Shown in pieces: positions 34,571 through 42,653 of a DNA stretch of 64,000 nucleotides; position 1 is the first letter of the stretch, and every line of letters starts with the position of its first letter. The stretch is from Brevibacterium yomogidense. Its GTDB lineage: Bacteria > Actinomycetota > Actinomycetes > Actinomycetales > Brevibacteriaceae. The DNA lies in assembly GCF_016107685.1 (NCBI RefSeq), contig NZ_JABASY010000001.1, positions 586,187 through 650,186 of the forward strand, given 5' to 3'. The position numbers and the translations under genes are program-made. Below the pieces are notes generated by a model. The model was not told where the DNA came from. It ran no database searches and saw nothing but the letters and a program-made list of their open reading frames with translations.

Positions 34571-35310
34571 GACCCTACAGACTTTACCCTCGACTCTCAG
34601 CCGAGCATGCTGTGTCACTGCGAGAGCGAGCCCTAGTAGGAGGCCTCGAGTTCGACTTGTCGTTGTTTGAAGACTCGCTCTCCGAGACTTCGGCGTTCCC
34701 GCCCACTGGCGGACGGCGACTGACTGAAGACGACCTCCTCGGGTTCCGTGAGAGGTGTGTGACTGCGCTCGGACGCTCTTTGTCGAATGAAGCTTGTACC
34801 GACCAGGCGTTCGATCTGCGGGTTGGTCGGATTCTCTTCAATGAATCGCAGGGCAGCGAGGGCGAGTTCGGAAGTGCGCAGGTGTGGGACTTCCTCACGC
34901 TGATCGTGTTGCCAGATCTCGCACTTGAGCGCTTTCCGCCGAGTGGGAGGGGCGGTGTTGCACGCCTGACAGGCGGCAACAGGCGGCATGTGTTCCAGCG
35001 CCTGTGGCGTCGTTGGAATGTCTTCGGTGAGGACATTGTTGAAGCTCAAGAACTCACGGAGGACGATTATGTCGCGTTGCTGGAGCGTAGGCTGACCGGT
35101 CAGAACCGGGCGCTGGCAACTAAGACGGTTGCGGAGATTCGACGCACAAGCAGGACTGGTCAGTCGCGGCGTGACTTCACCAGAGTCTTCATGCGACAGC
35201 TCGTGCAGATGTCCGGTCTAGTAGAGATCGGCGACGAGGATCCGGAGCACCTCAAGGCGCTCTTCGCACACGTCACTGACGTGACGGAGCGTGCTCTCTC
35301 GGATGCCTGA
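34567..35310 (+). CDS. Unrecognised defence-operon protein B
   Basis: 247 residues, overlapping the upstream gene by 4 bp. Mostly helical, with a conserved-looking core VWDFLTLIVLPDLALERFP near 117-135 and NRRHVFQRLWRRWNVFG near 139-156, and a basic segment RRTSRTGQSRRDFTRVFMR near 195-213. I cannot assign a family with confidence. The basic stretches would suit nucleic-acid contact. The Vsr-like gene starts inside its last codons. Confidence 0.68.
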   Translation: MRPYRLYPRLSAEHAVSLRERALVGGLEFDLSLFEDSLSETSAFPPTGGRRLTEDDLLGFRERCVTALGRSLSNEACTDQAFDLRVGRILFNESQGSEGEFGSAQVWDFLTLIVLPDLALERFPPSGRGGVARLTGGNRRHVFQRLWRRWNVFGEDIVEAQELTEDDYVALLERRLTGQNRALATKTVAEIRRTSRTGQSRRDFTRVFMRQLVQMSGLVEIGDEDPEHLKALFAHVTDVTERALSDA

Positions 35311-35722
35311 GTCATGGGCGTCATCAGTCGGCGCACGTCTCACAATGCAAGCCAACCGACGTCGCGATACGGCACCCGAATTGAAAATTCGGCGTATCCT
35401 CCACGCCCGTGGGCTCCGGTATCGAGTTGATTTCGCGCCCGGGGAAGACCGCCGGAGGAAGGCGGACATCGTCTTCACTCGTGCGCGGATCGTAGTATTT
35501 GTCGATGGGTGTTTTTGGCATGGTTGTCCAAAGCATTTCATAGCGCCGAAGTCGAATCCCGAATATTGGGGACCTAAGATCGGGGCCAATCGCCGACGTG
35601 ACGCGGAGACTACCGAACGGTTGCAAGTGGCGGGATGGACCGTGCTGAGGTTCTGGGAGCATGAGGATCCGGACGAAGCGTCGAAGGCGATTATCGCCGC
35701 TTGGTCGCAGCAACGTCACTGA
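35303..35722 (+). CDS. Very short patch repair (Vsr)-like endonuclease
   Basis: 139 residues from ATG 35303, which overlaps the previous stop. Vsr signature throughout: RRRDTAPELKIRRILHARGLRYRVD, ADIVFTRARIVVFVDGCFWHGCP (catalytic Asp near 54, zinc/aromatic residues FWHGCP near 70-75), YWGPKIGANRRRDAETTERL and LRFWEHE. Vsr enzymes nick at T:G mismatches arising from 5-methylcytosine deamination; next to a cytosine methyltransferase this could be repair of its own site, though in Z1/MORC operons Vsr-fold proteins are also proposed as restriction nucleases. Confidence 0.9.
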   Translation: MPESWASSVGARLTMQANRRRDTAPELKIRRILHARGLRYRVDFAPGEDRRRKADIVFTRARIVVFVDGCFWHGCPKHFIAPKSNPEYWGPKIGANRRRDAETTERLQVAGWTVLRFWEHEDPDEASKAIIAAWSQQRH

Positions 35723-35766
35723 TGAGACCCGCGACCGGTGTGTTTCGAGAACCCGCGGGGCCCACG

Positions 35767-36297
35767 CTACGTGTCGTTGTCGCAAGACTTGGCAATTGAA
35801 CCACTTTCGCGACGGTAGGCATTCCACGCAGCCTCCAGCTCGCGCACTCGTGTGGCATAGAGTCCCACCGTGTAGTGATCAAGCGCGGGGTCTGCGGGAA
35901 CGGCCCGATCCTCCTGGGCGGCGTCGAGGGCGTCCAACAGTTGCTTCTGCACGGCGGGATAGAGGGCACGTCCTGGCTGGGTGTGGGCTCCACCTCTGGC
36001 AGCGGTCTCGATCTGCTCGTCCTGCAAATGTGCCACCCACTCCTCGAGAATCCGATCGTGAGACCGCATTGCGGCTTCCGCGGTGGTCCGCAGGCGGACT
36101 CTCGTGAGCTGTCGCTGCTCCTCTTGTTCCTCGTAGATGGGGGAGGGGTCATCGACGTGCGGGGCGGCCTCGGTACCATCGTGGCGGGCCAGCTCGTTAC
36201 GAATTCGTGCCACCAGGACTACCGGCACGACCACGACCATGGCGACGGCCAACACCGCATAGACGAGGAACATCGTGCTGATGATCGCCCCGAACAT
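35767..36297 (-). CDS. Small membrane-anchored hypothetical protein
   Basis: 176 residues from ATG 36297 with GGGAGG five bases upstream. One N-terminal membrane helix (residues ~5-28, MFLVYAVLAVAMVVVVPVVL) is followed by a hydrophilic, mainly helical cytosolic or extracellular domain rich in Glu/Gln/Arg (EEQEEQRQLTRVRL) and likely to form a coiled coil. No family recognised. It is convergent with the Vsr gene and marks the right end of the defence island. Confidence 0.65.
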   Translation of the reverse strand: MFGAIISTMFLVYAVLAVAMVVVVPVVLVARIRNELARHDGTEAAPHVDDPSPIYEEQEEQRQLTRVRLRTTAEAAMRSHDRILEEWVAHLQDEQIETAARGGAHTQPGRALYPAVQKQLLDALDAAQEDRAVPADPALDHYTVGLYATRVRELEAAWNAYRRESGSIAKSCDNDT

Positions 36298-36946
36298 GTG
36301 AGCCTCCCGGTCCCTCCGACCGTCATACCCGTTGTCTCCTCCCGAGCATACGGAAGCGAGGCAGGGCAGGGAAGGCCGCAGGCTACTCTGCCGAACTTGC
36401 CGTCGACTCGGCAGTTTTGACTGTGGAACAGGCTGTGGCTGTGGTTCTCACGAACTTGTTGCTCATGTGCGCCTCTCGGACTGTGCCGCCCGCTAATGCG
36501 GGTTTGTTCGGCACCTGGGTAGTTCATAAGTATTGACGGCGCCCCCGTATTATCCTCTGTCTACGTGAGAACGACGATGGTGACGGTCTGAGCCTCCCAG
36601 ACGCTGACGCTGGCGAGGTGGCTGCACAGTGATGCTCGTTATGGGAGTCTGCCATTCGACGGGCATTTTCCTTGCGTCAGTCACCAGGTCCCCGGCGATG
36701 ATAGCGCCCGAGTCCAGATGAAGATGACCCGGAGAGTTCCGTCGGAGTCGAAGACTAGAGCTTCGACCTCGGGGCGGGACCCGAAAAGCTCCATCCGTGG
36801 TTTTGGCGAAGGCTGGCAGTGCGGCGCAAATCGTCCTGTTCGACAGTGACCTGGTGAGCCGGCCTGAGTCATGTCCGTCGAAGCGCGTGGTGCAGACCTA
36901 CTAGGGCGGTGCGCGTAAGCGGTGAGCTGAGCATTCACGCAATAGA
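36298..36946. other. Intergenic region holding a gene remnant
   Basis: 650 bp without an intact gene. The first ~200 bp show nothing recognisable; 36506-36790 is a decayed copy of the aztD 3' part (annotated as a pseudogene); the rest shows nothing recognisable. Confidence 0.6.
36506..36790 (-). pseudogene. Decayed C-terminal fragment of an aztD paralogue
   Basis: The DNA aligns in the same orientation with 43307-43600 of the intact aztD gene, with interruptions: shared runs include TTCGGCACCTG, TGGGAGTCTGCCATTCG and GAAGAC(T/C)AG(A/G)GCTTCG. On the minus strand a frame reads EALVFDSDGTLRVI against EALVFGTDGTLRVI in the intact protein. Stops and indels break it elsewhere. It covers roughly the last third of the protein. 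Confidence 0.8.
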
Positions 36947-37891
36947 TCAGATCACCCGGTTGAGTAGCGGCTCCCCCTGGGAGAAGCGGCCAAGGTTTGC
37001 CTCGAACAAGAGGGCATATCGTTCGTGTCTATCCGGCGTGTCACCTGCCATGTGTGGGCTGATCACCAGGTTTGGGAGACCCCAGAGCGGATGCCCTGAC
37101 GGCAGTGGCTCCGGCTCCGTGACGTCTAGAACCGCGGCCGACCGAGTGTGCTTGCTGAGCATCCTGGCTAACGCATGGTGATCCACACTCGCGCCTCGTC
37201 CCACATTGACGAAAACACAAGGGTCCGCGAATCCTGCAATCACGGTACTGCTAAACATGTTGGCGGTCGCAGGGGAGGACGGCAGCGAAGCCACGAGCAC
37301 GTTGAAGTTCCCTACGTGTGACAGGAGGGCGTTGCTGTCCACATACTCGTCGAAGACAGGATCCAGTGCTGCGGGGTCTCGCCGCGCGCCGGCCAGGTGG
37401 GCGACCCCCATGCCGCGAAGCATTCGGGCAGCCGCGGTGCCGATTCCGCCTGCTCCCACAACGAGAACACGCAGTTGATCGTTGCTCAGTGGCTCGCGGT
37501 GCACCCGAAGTGCTTGAGAAGTGTCGTGCGCAGAGCGCAGGAGACCCTTCGACCAAAGAAGAACCGACCCTGCGACGTATTCGCCGATAGCCTGATCGAG
37601 TACGCCAGCAGAATTTGTCAGGATGATGCCCCGCTCCCGGAACACTTTCTTCGGTAGATGTTCAGTACCTGCCATCGAAATATGAATCCAGCGAAGGCGC
37701 GGAAGCCGACGCGCCACCTCCCCGAGTTCGCCAAAATACGCGGCTCGGATGAACAGAACTTCAGTGTTGGGTCGAATGTCGTGAACGTGGTGAGGAGAGA
37801 TCCTCTGCACGTCGAATGATGAGGACACACGTTGCAATGGGGCGACGTCATGCCCCTTCCCGTCGACACGGTCGATCACACAGATCTGCAT
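36947..37891 (-). CDS. D-2-hydroxyacid dehydrogenase (NAD(P)-dependent, GhrA-like)
   Basis: 314 residues from ATG 37891; the ribosome binding site is weak and homology defines the start. The nucleotide-binding motif VLVVGAGGIGTAAARML lies near 136-152, and the catalytic triad of the family is visible: Arg in NVGRGASVDHHAL near 223, Glu in DVTEPEPLPSGHPLW near 252 and His in ISPHMAG near 277. It interconverts a 2-keto acid and a D-2-hydroxy acid. It is divergent from the XRE-cupin/ABC/oxidase operon, and could reduce the 2-keto acid or glyoxylate released by the oxidase (inference). Confidence 0.87.
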   Translation of the reverse strand: MQICVIDRVDGKGHDVAPLQRVSSSFDVQRISPHHVHDIRPNTEVLFIRAAYFGELGEVARRLPRLRWIHISMAGTEHLPKKVFRERGIILTNSAGVLDQAIGEYVAGSVLLWSKGLLRSAHDTSQALRVHREPLSNDQLRVLVVGAGGIGTAAARMLRGMGVAHLAGARRDPAALDPVFDEYVDSNALLSHVGNFNVLVASLPSSPATANMFSSTVIAGFADPCVFVNVGRGASVDHHALARMLSKHTRSAAVLDVTEPEPLPSGHPLWGLPNLVISPHMAGDTPDRHERYALLFEANLGRFSQGEPLLNRVI

Positions 37892-38212
37892 CGGGACCAC
37901 AGTCAGCTCACTTTGGTGGGAGAAGAGAACACAAAAACAACACCGGACGGTTCCCGAGATGTTGCGAAGAAAGCAGCCCATTTCGTTCGGTGCACCCGTG
38001 GAGGCAACCTGTGGCACGACTTAAGACCATCCACCGCTTCCAGCGGTTGGCCGACATAGGCCCTTGGCGCCCAGGTGCTAGAACGGCCGTTGCACGCGAC
38101 ACTCCGCTGACAGCCCACTGACACCCGTGGGGTGGGACGGAACACTGCCGCTTCCTTCATTGAACACGTCGCTGACCGCCGGCCCGGGCAGATCACGATC
38201 ACGTAACAGCCA

Positions 38213-38277
38213 TTGACAGCGAGAACACCACGTTCAATCATGTGATCATGATCACATCTTCTGTTCACGGCTGTCAA
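38213..38277. promoter_or_regulatory. Nested inverted repeats before the XRE-cupin gene
   Basis: Outer arms TTGACAGC (38213-38220) and GCTGTCAA (38270-38277), with GAACA/TGTTC inside, surround the perfect 18-bp palindrome at 38240. The right arm ends 14 bp before the ATG at 38292. Likely autoregulatory site of the encoded XRE-cupin protein plus a Crp-type site. Confidence 0.55.
38240..38257. promoter_or_regulatory. Perfect 18-bp palindrome, Crp/GlxR-type site
   Basis: ATGTGATCA-TGATCACAT contains TGTGA-N6-TCACA, the consensus of Crp and the actinobacterial homologue GlxR. It lies 35 bp before the XRE-cupin start, suggesting cAMP-linked control of this catabolic module. Confidence 0.65.
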
Positions 38278-38291
38278 CACAGCCCGTACTT

Positions 38292-38879
38292 ATGACCAGC
38301 GGTAGCGGGGGCGCGTCCAACAGCGCGATTGCGGGGCGAGTGCGGACGCTCCGTCGATTGAGGCAGTTCACTGTCCGCGACCTCGCGGCCATGACCGGTG
38401 TGAGCGCTGGGATGATCAGCAATATCGAAAACGATCGGACAAGCCCATCGATTGCAGTCGTTGCTTCGATATGTCACGCGTTGGAGGTCGAGGTGGCGGA
38501 TCTGTTTTCTACGAAAAGTCTCACTGACCGTGCAACGAAAAAAGAAGACCGCGAAGTCCTGCACGCGGCGGACGGAATCGAGAAGACAGTACTCCTCAGG
38601 GAGCCGTCTAGGGGTGTGAGCTTTTACGAGGTCGATATACCGCCTGGCGCGACCACCGGAACGGTGAATAGCCACAAAGGCGCAATCGAGCTAATTATCG
38701 TTCTTTCAGGGAAAGTGTCCGTATTTCTCGACGATGTGCGGATTTCAGTGCAAGCTAGCGAGTCAGTGAAATTCAAATCTGAGATGAACCACTACATCGC
38801 GAATGAGACGACCGACAGCGCAACATTTCAATGGCTCATAACAAAGCGAGAAAGAAGTGAAAATGTCGAGAACCCGTAA
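38292..38879 (+). CDS. XRE-family transcriptional regulator with C-terminal cupin domain
   Basis: 195 residues. The helix-turn-helix (residues ~15-70) reads RTLRRLRQFTVRDLAAMTGVSAGMISNIENDRTSPSI in family pattern, and the cupin domain (~105-185) includes VDIPPGATTGTVNSHKGAIELIIVLSGKVSVFLDD. Such proteins typically sense a small amine, amino acid or polyamine. First gene of the operon; the binding-protein gene starts inside its end. It probably binds the nested inverted repeats just upstream. Confidence 0.9.
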   Translation: MTSGSGGASNSAIAGRVRTLRRLRQFTVRDLAAMTGVSAGMISNIENDRTSPSIAVVASICHALEVEVADLFSTKSLTDRATKKEDREVLHAADGIEKTVLLREPSRGVSFYEVDIPPGATTGTVNSHKGAIELIIVLSGKVSVFLDDVRISVQASESVKFKSEMNHYIANETTDSATFQWLITKRERSENVENP

Positions 38880-39780
38880 GATTGCACAGATCACAGCACT
38901 CAGCGCGACCATGTTCCTCTTCGCAAGCGCGTGCTCGCCTCAGCCGGTGGAAGAGCCAGTTGAAGAGACTGATGCTAGCTTTACGGCTGGAGAGCGTCCA
39001 GTGAATGAGCAGGTGCAACAGATCCACGATGCGCTGCCTGAAGAGATCAAAGAACGAGGGTCACTGAACGTGGCAATGTCGCCCGGGATGGCGCCCTTGA
39101 ACTACCCTGATGAGGCTAGTGGCGACTTGATTGGCTTCAACCCCGACATCGCGCACCAGCTTGGTGAAATCATGGGCCTCGAAGTCAAGCTCCACGCGGC
39201 GGACAACAGTCAGATGCTACCCGGCATGGAGGCCGGGCGTTACGACATCAATGTCAGTAATCAGGCTGTTACTGAAGAGCGGCTAGAGGTCGTGGACTTC
39301 GTCGAATACTACTTTTCCGATAGTCGCCTCGCGGTTCAGGCGGGAAACCCGAATGACCTGAGTGTCGACAATTTCTGCGGCATGACGATCGGCGTATCTA
39401 TCGGCTCATTTCAGCAGACGGAAGTCTTGCCAGGCAGATCTGACGAATGCGAAGAAAATGGCGAAGAACCTATTACCCCTGAAAGCTTTCCGAACCAGCA
39501 GGACGGGATCTTCGCTCTCACTAGCGGTCGGATCGACGGGCTGGCAGGTGACGGCCCCGTGATTCTATATGCAGTCGACCAGGAGTCCGGGATCGAGGAG
39601 TTGGGAAGCCTGACGTCAGGCTCGAACCTTGGAATCGGCGTTACCAAAGACAGCGGTCTGCTGGATCCGGTGCAGATGGCCATGCAGGAGCTGATGGACA
39701 ACGGGAACTACGCATCGACGTTGGATCAGTACGGAATGTCGGACGTGTCGCTGGATGAGGCGAAGGTGCAGACCGAATGA
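38863..39780 (+). CDS. Polar amino acid ABC transporter substrate-binding lipoprotein
   Basis: 305 residues. Start ATG 38863 (GTG 38857 possible), overlapping the regulator gene by 17 bp. Lipoprotein signal with LFASACS, then a charged linker and a family-3 periplasmic-binding fold: GSLNVAMSPGMAPLNYPDE, GFNPDIAHQLGEIMGLEVKL, GRYDINVSNQAVTEERLEVVDFVEYY. It binds an amino-acid-like ligand outside the membrane. Unusually acidic insert CEENGEEPITPESFP in the second lobe. Confidence 0.9.
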   Translation: MSRTRKIAQITALSATMFLFASACSPQPVEEPVEETDASFTAGERPVNEQVQQIHDALPEEIKERGSLNVAMSPGMAPLNYPDEASGDLIGFNPDIAHQLGEIMGLEVKLHAADNSQMLPGMEAGRYDINVSNQAVTEERLEVVDFVEYYFSDSRLAVQAGNPNDLSVDNFCGMTIGVSIGSFQQTEVLPGRSDECEENGEEPITPESFPNQQDGIFALTSGRIDGLAGDGPVILYAVDQESGIEELGSLTSGSNLGIGVTKDSGLLDPVQMAMQELMDNGNYASTLDQYGMSDVSLDEAKVQTE

Positions 39781-40694
39781 GCGCGCAGCCTGAAAGCAAC
39801 ATTCAAAATGGAGAGCCCTCCCGCGACGCGCCGAGCCAAGCGTATGTAAAAAAAGTCCTACCGCCCCGGAACAGAAAAACGACTATCTTTGGCGTACTCG
39901 TCACAATAATTGTGACCCTGTTCCTTGTCTCGATCGCAGTGAACGAGAACTTCCGCTGGCCGATTGTGGCGGAGTACCTGTTCCACCCTAACATCCTCAT
40001 TGGAATCGGCAATACGATCGCGCTCACCGCAATATCAATGTTCCTCGGGACAATCCTTGGCGCGATCTTGGCCCTGATGAAGCTCGCGCCGACAAAGACG
40101 CTTCGCTGGATATCGGAAGGTTATGTCTGGTTCTTTCGGGGAGTGCCGCTACTCGTTCAGTTGCTCTTCTGGTACAACCTCGCGGCGCTGTTCCCCCAGA
40201 TAGGATTGGTTCTCCCAGATGTGGGTCTTGACCTGACGCTGAACACAAATGCTCTCATCACGCCCTTTACGGCTGCGATAATATCTTTGACTCTACATGA
40301 ATCTGCATACATGGCGGAGATTATCCGCAGTGGAATCCTGTCGGTGAACAAGGGGCAAAAGGAGGCGGCAGAAGCTCTGGCGATCACACCGTTCCGGGCT
40401 ATGACCAGGATCGTGCTCCCGCAGGCTATGCGCATCATTATTCCGCCCACCGGAAATCAGATTATCTCAATGCTGAAAACGACATCGCTTGTCAGCGTTA
40501 TTGCGCTGAATGATCTTCTTTACTCCGCGCAAATAATCTATTCCGTTAACTATCGAGTCATTCAACTACTACTTGTGGCCTCGATCTGGTACATCGTGAT
40601 GGTCACCGTCCTGACTTGGGTGCAGAGCAAGGTCGAAAGCCATTACGGAAAGGGATACGTTCCGAGGAAGGTGCGGAAAAAAATTGGACGCTGA
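39777..40694 (+). CDS. Polar amino acid ABC transporter permease
   Basis: 305 residues. About five membrane helices in the HisM/GlnP pattern, with [32 protein letters not shown] and the EAA motif [25 protein letters not shown] near 198-222. Only one permease gene is present, so it should act as a homodimer. It overlaps the binding-protein gene by 4 bp and the ATPase gene by 11 bp. Confidence 0.9.
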   Translation: MSAQPESNIQNGEPSRDAPSQAYVKKVLPPRNRKTTIFGVLVTIIVTLFLVSIAVNENFRWPIVAEYLFHPNILIGIGNTIALTAISMFLGTILGAILALMKLAPTKTLRWISEGYVWFFRGVPLLVQLLFWYNLAALFPQIGLVLPDVGLDLTLNTNALITPFTAAIISLTLHESAYMAEIIRSGILSVNKGQKEAAEALAITPFRAMTRIVLPQAMRIIIPPTGNQIISMLKTTSLVSVIALNDLLYSAQIIYSVNYRVIQLLLVASIWYIVMVTVLTWVQSKVESHYGKGYVPRKVRKKIGR

Positions 40695-41475
40695 AAACGA
40701 CGGTGCTGAAATTGTCTCCGTGCGAGATGTCACGAAATCGTTTAGCGACAACGTTGTTCTGTCTGATATTAACTTGTCGGTTCGTGAAGGTGAGGCTGTC
40801 GCTGTTGTAGGGCCATCCGGGTCAGGTAAATCGACCCTGTTGCGTTGCATCAACCGACTTGAAGTCATTGACAGTGGTGAGGTTCTAGTCAAGGGCGAGC
40901 TGGTCGGCTATGAACGGAGTGGTGACGACCTCCGAGTTGCGTCAGGGAAATTGACGTCTCGTCAGAGGTTGAACATAGGGATGGTCTTCCAGCAGTTTAA
41001 TCTATTCCCACACAAGAGTGCCCTGCAGAACGTGATCGAAGCTCCGATACTGTCTCGACGGATGTCAAAGGCTGACGCCATTGGAAACGGAAAGGATTTG
41101 TTGACGAGGGTTGGCTTGGCAGAAAGGGTCGACTATTATCCGGCTGAGCTGTCCGGTGGTCAACAACAACGCGTAGCGATCGCTCGAGCACTGGCGATGA
41201 AGCCTGATGTCATGCTTTTCGATGAACCGACGTCCGCGTTGGATCCTGAGCTTGTCGGTGAAGTGCTGGCCGTCATCAAAGATCTTGCTGAAGGCGGCAT
41301 GACGATGATGATTGTTACGCACGAGATGCAGTTTGCGGCGGATGTAGCCGACAGGACGATTTTTATGGACGAAGGGCGAATTGTTGAAGAGGGTCCTTCT
41401 CGACAAGTGATTAACTCACCGTCTTCACAGCGCGCAAGAGAGTTCTTCACTCGAGTGAAGATGGTCGACATCTGA
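40684..41475 (+). CDS. Polar amino acid ABC transporter ATP-binding protein
   Basis: 263 residues from TTG 40684. Walker [12 protein letters not shown] near 41-51, Q-loop [13 protein letters not shown], signature [16 protein letters not shown] near 154-169, Walker [15 protein letters not shown] near 175-188 and H-loop [12 protein letters not shown] complete GlnQ/HisP-type ATPase driving the upstream permease. Confidence 0.92.
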   Translation: MDAENDGAEIVSVRDVTKSFSDNVVLSDINLSVREGEAVAVVGPSGSGKSTLLRCINRLEVIDSGEVLVKGELVGYERSGDDLRVASGKLTSRQRLNIGMVFQQFNLFPHKSALQNVIEAPILSRRMSKADAIGNGKDLLTRVGLAERVDYYPAELSGGQQQRVAIARALAMKPDVMLFDEPTSALDPELVGEVLAVIKDLAEGGMTMMIVTHEMQFAADVADRTIFMDEGRIVEEGPSRQVINSPSSQRAREFFTRVKMVDI

Positions 41476-41510
41476 TCTCCAAGGCTCGACTCGAAGGAGG
41501 CGTTTGCTTA

Positions 41511-42653
41511 ATGCATGATTACGATTACGGAGTGATCGGGGTCGGTTCTACCGGATCAATGGCGCTGCGTAAGATTGCAAGTGCATCGTCGTCAGTCCTC
41601 GGAATAGAGGGTGGAATGATCGGGCACGACAATAGCGCCGTGGGGGGTGACACTCGTTTATTCAGGCGTGTGTACCGCGAGGGGGCGCAGTTCGAGTCAT
41701 TGTTGGAGAGTTCTCTCAAGGGTTGGAGCGATCTACAGGCTCGTTCCGGACAGAGGATCTTCACGGAGACAGGCATGCTTAGCATCTTTGACGACTCCAG
41801 TCGTGACAAGGACGTCCTGTTAGGGCATGCTGCAGCTGCCGGGCTGAGGCATGAGTATTTGACTCCTGACGACATCAACTCGCGGTTTCCGCAGTTTCGT
41901 GTCGGAGCTCATCAAGCGGGTATTTATGACCCTCAAGGCGGGTTTATAAGAACTGATGTTGCAGTCCGTGCCGCAGTCGATCTGGCTACTGAGGATGGTG
42001 CTGAGGTTAAGGAGTGTTCGATCGTAGCAGCTGTAGAGTCGACCCGATCCGGGGTTGTCGTGACGCTCTCGTCTGGTGAAACCATCTCGTTCGGGAAAGT
42101 GGTGTTGACGTGCGGCGCCCGGACTGTCCCGCTCGTCGCTCCACAGCTTGCTCAGCATCTCGCGCCAAAGCGCGTGGTGATGACGTGGTTCGGTATGGAT
42201 GCCCCCGATGACTATAGGATCGGCAATTTTCCCATTTTCGGGTATCGGAACTCTGATTCTGAACAGGGCGTCTACGGCGCCCCTTCCATTGACGGAATCT
42301 CTGTGAAGGTCTCAGGGTTCATTCCTAACGGTCCTTTGGAGCTCCCTCAGTTCCAGTTTGATCAGACTGTGAGTATGGAGGAGAGGTGTTGGGCGGGTGC
42401 GGGTGCAAACAAGGTTTTGCAAGGCCTGTCGGACGGTCCCACCCGGGCAACAGCCTACGCAGACCTGTACTCAAGCGATCACCTGCCGATTATCGATTGG
42501 GTCGACGATTACCAGCGGATATGTCTGTGTAGCGGCTTCTCCGGTAAGGGCTTCAAGATGGCTGTAGGCGTTGGTGAAGTTGTTGCCGACGCTCTGTTGG
42601 ACAGTGTGCCGCTAGATCCAGCGTTCAACTCTGTCCGATTCTGCCGCCAGTGA
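41511..42653 (+). CDS. FAD-dependent amine/amino-acid oxidase (MSOX/MTOX-like)
   Basis: 380 residues. Dinucleotide motif YDYGVIGVGSTGSMALRKIA at the N-terminus and C-terminal GFSGKGFKMAVGVGEVVADAL place it with monomeric sarcosine oxidase and N-methyltryptophan oxidase, which oxidise secondary N-methyl amino acids. Compared with MSOX, the segment before SDHLPIIDW lacks the Cys that carries covalent FAD there (it reads TAYADLYSS), so the flavin may be non-covalent or the substrate class different. Last gene of the ABC operon, 35 bp after the ATPase, behind GAAGGAGG. It probably oxidises the imported compound. Confidence 0.87.
   Translation: MHDYDYGVIGVGSTGSMALRKIASASSSVLGIEGGMIGHDNSAVGGDTRLFRRVYREGAQFESLLESSLKGWSDLQARSGQRIFTETGMLSIFDDSSRDKDVLLGHAAAAGLRHEYLTPDDINSRFPQFRVGAHQAGIYDPQGGFIRTDVAVRAAVDLATEDGAEVKECSIVAAVESTRSGVVVTLSSGETISFGKVVLTCGARTVPLVAPQLAQHLAPKRVVMTWFGMDAPDDYRIGNFPIFGYRNSDSEQGVYGAPSIDGISVKVSGFIPNGPLELPQFQFDQTVSMEERCWAGAGANKVLQGLSDGPTRATAYADLYSSDHLPIIDWVDDYQRICLCSGFSGKGFKMAVGVGEVVADALLDSVPLDPAFNSVRFCRQ

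Larger units (their letters stand above)
37892..38291. other. Divergent regulatory region
   Basis: 400 bp between the dehydrogenase and the XRE-cupin regulator. Apart from the nested palindromes at 38213-38277 I see no gene or element; short frames here have no family character. Confidence 0.6.

Noticed and set aside
25422..35722. Identification as DISARM
   Set aside because: A methyltransferase and a PLD protein are present, but no DrmA helicase or DrmB (DUF1998) protein; the Z1, GHKL and DUF4420-like set points to a different system.
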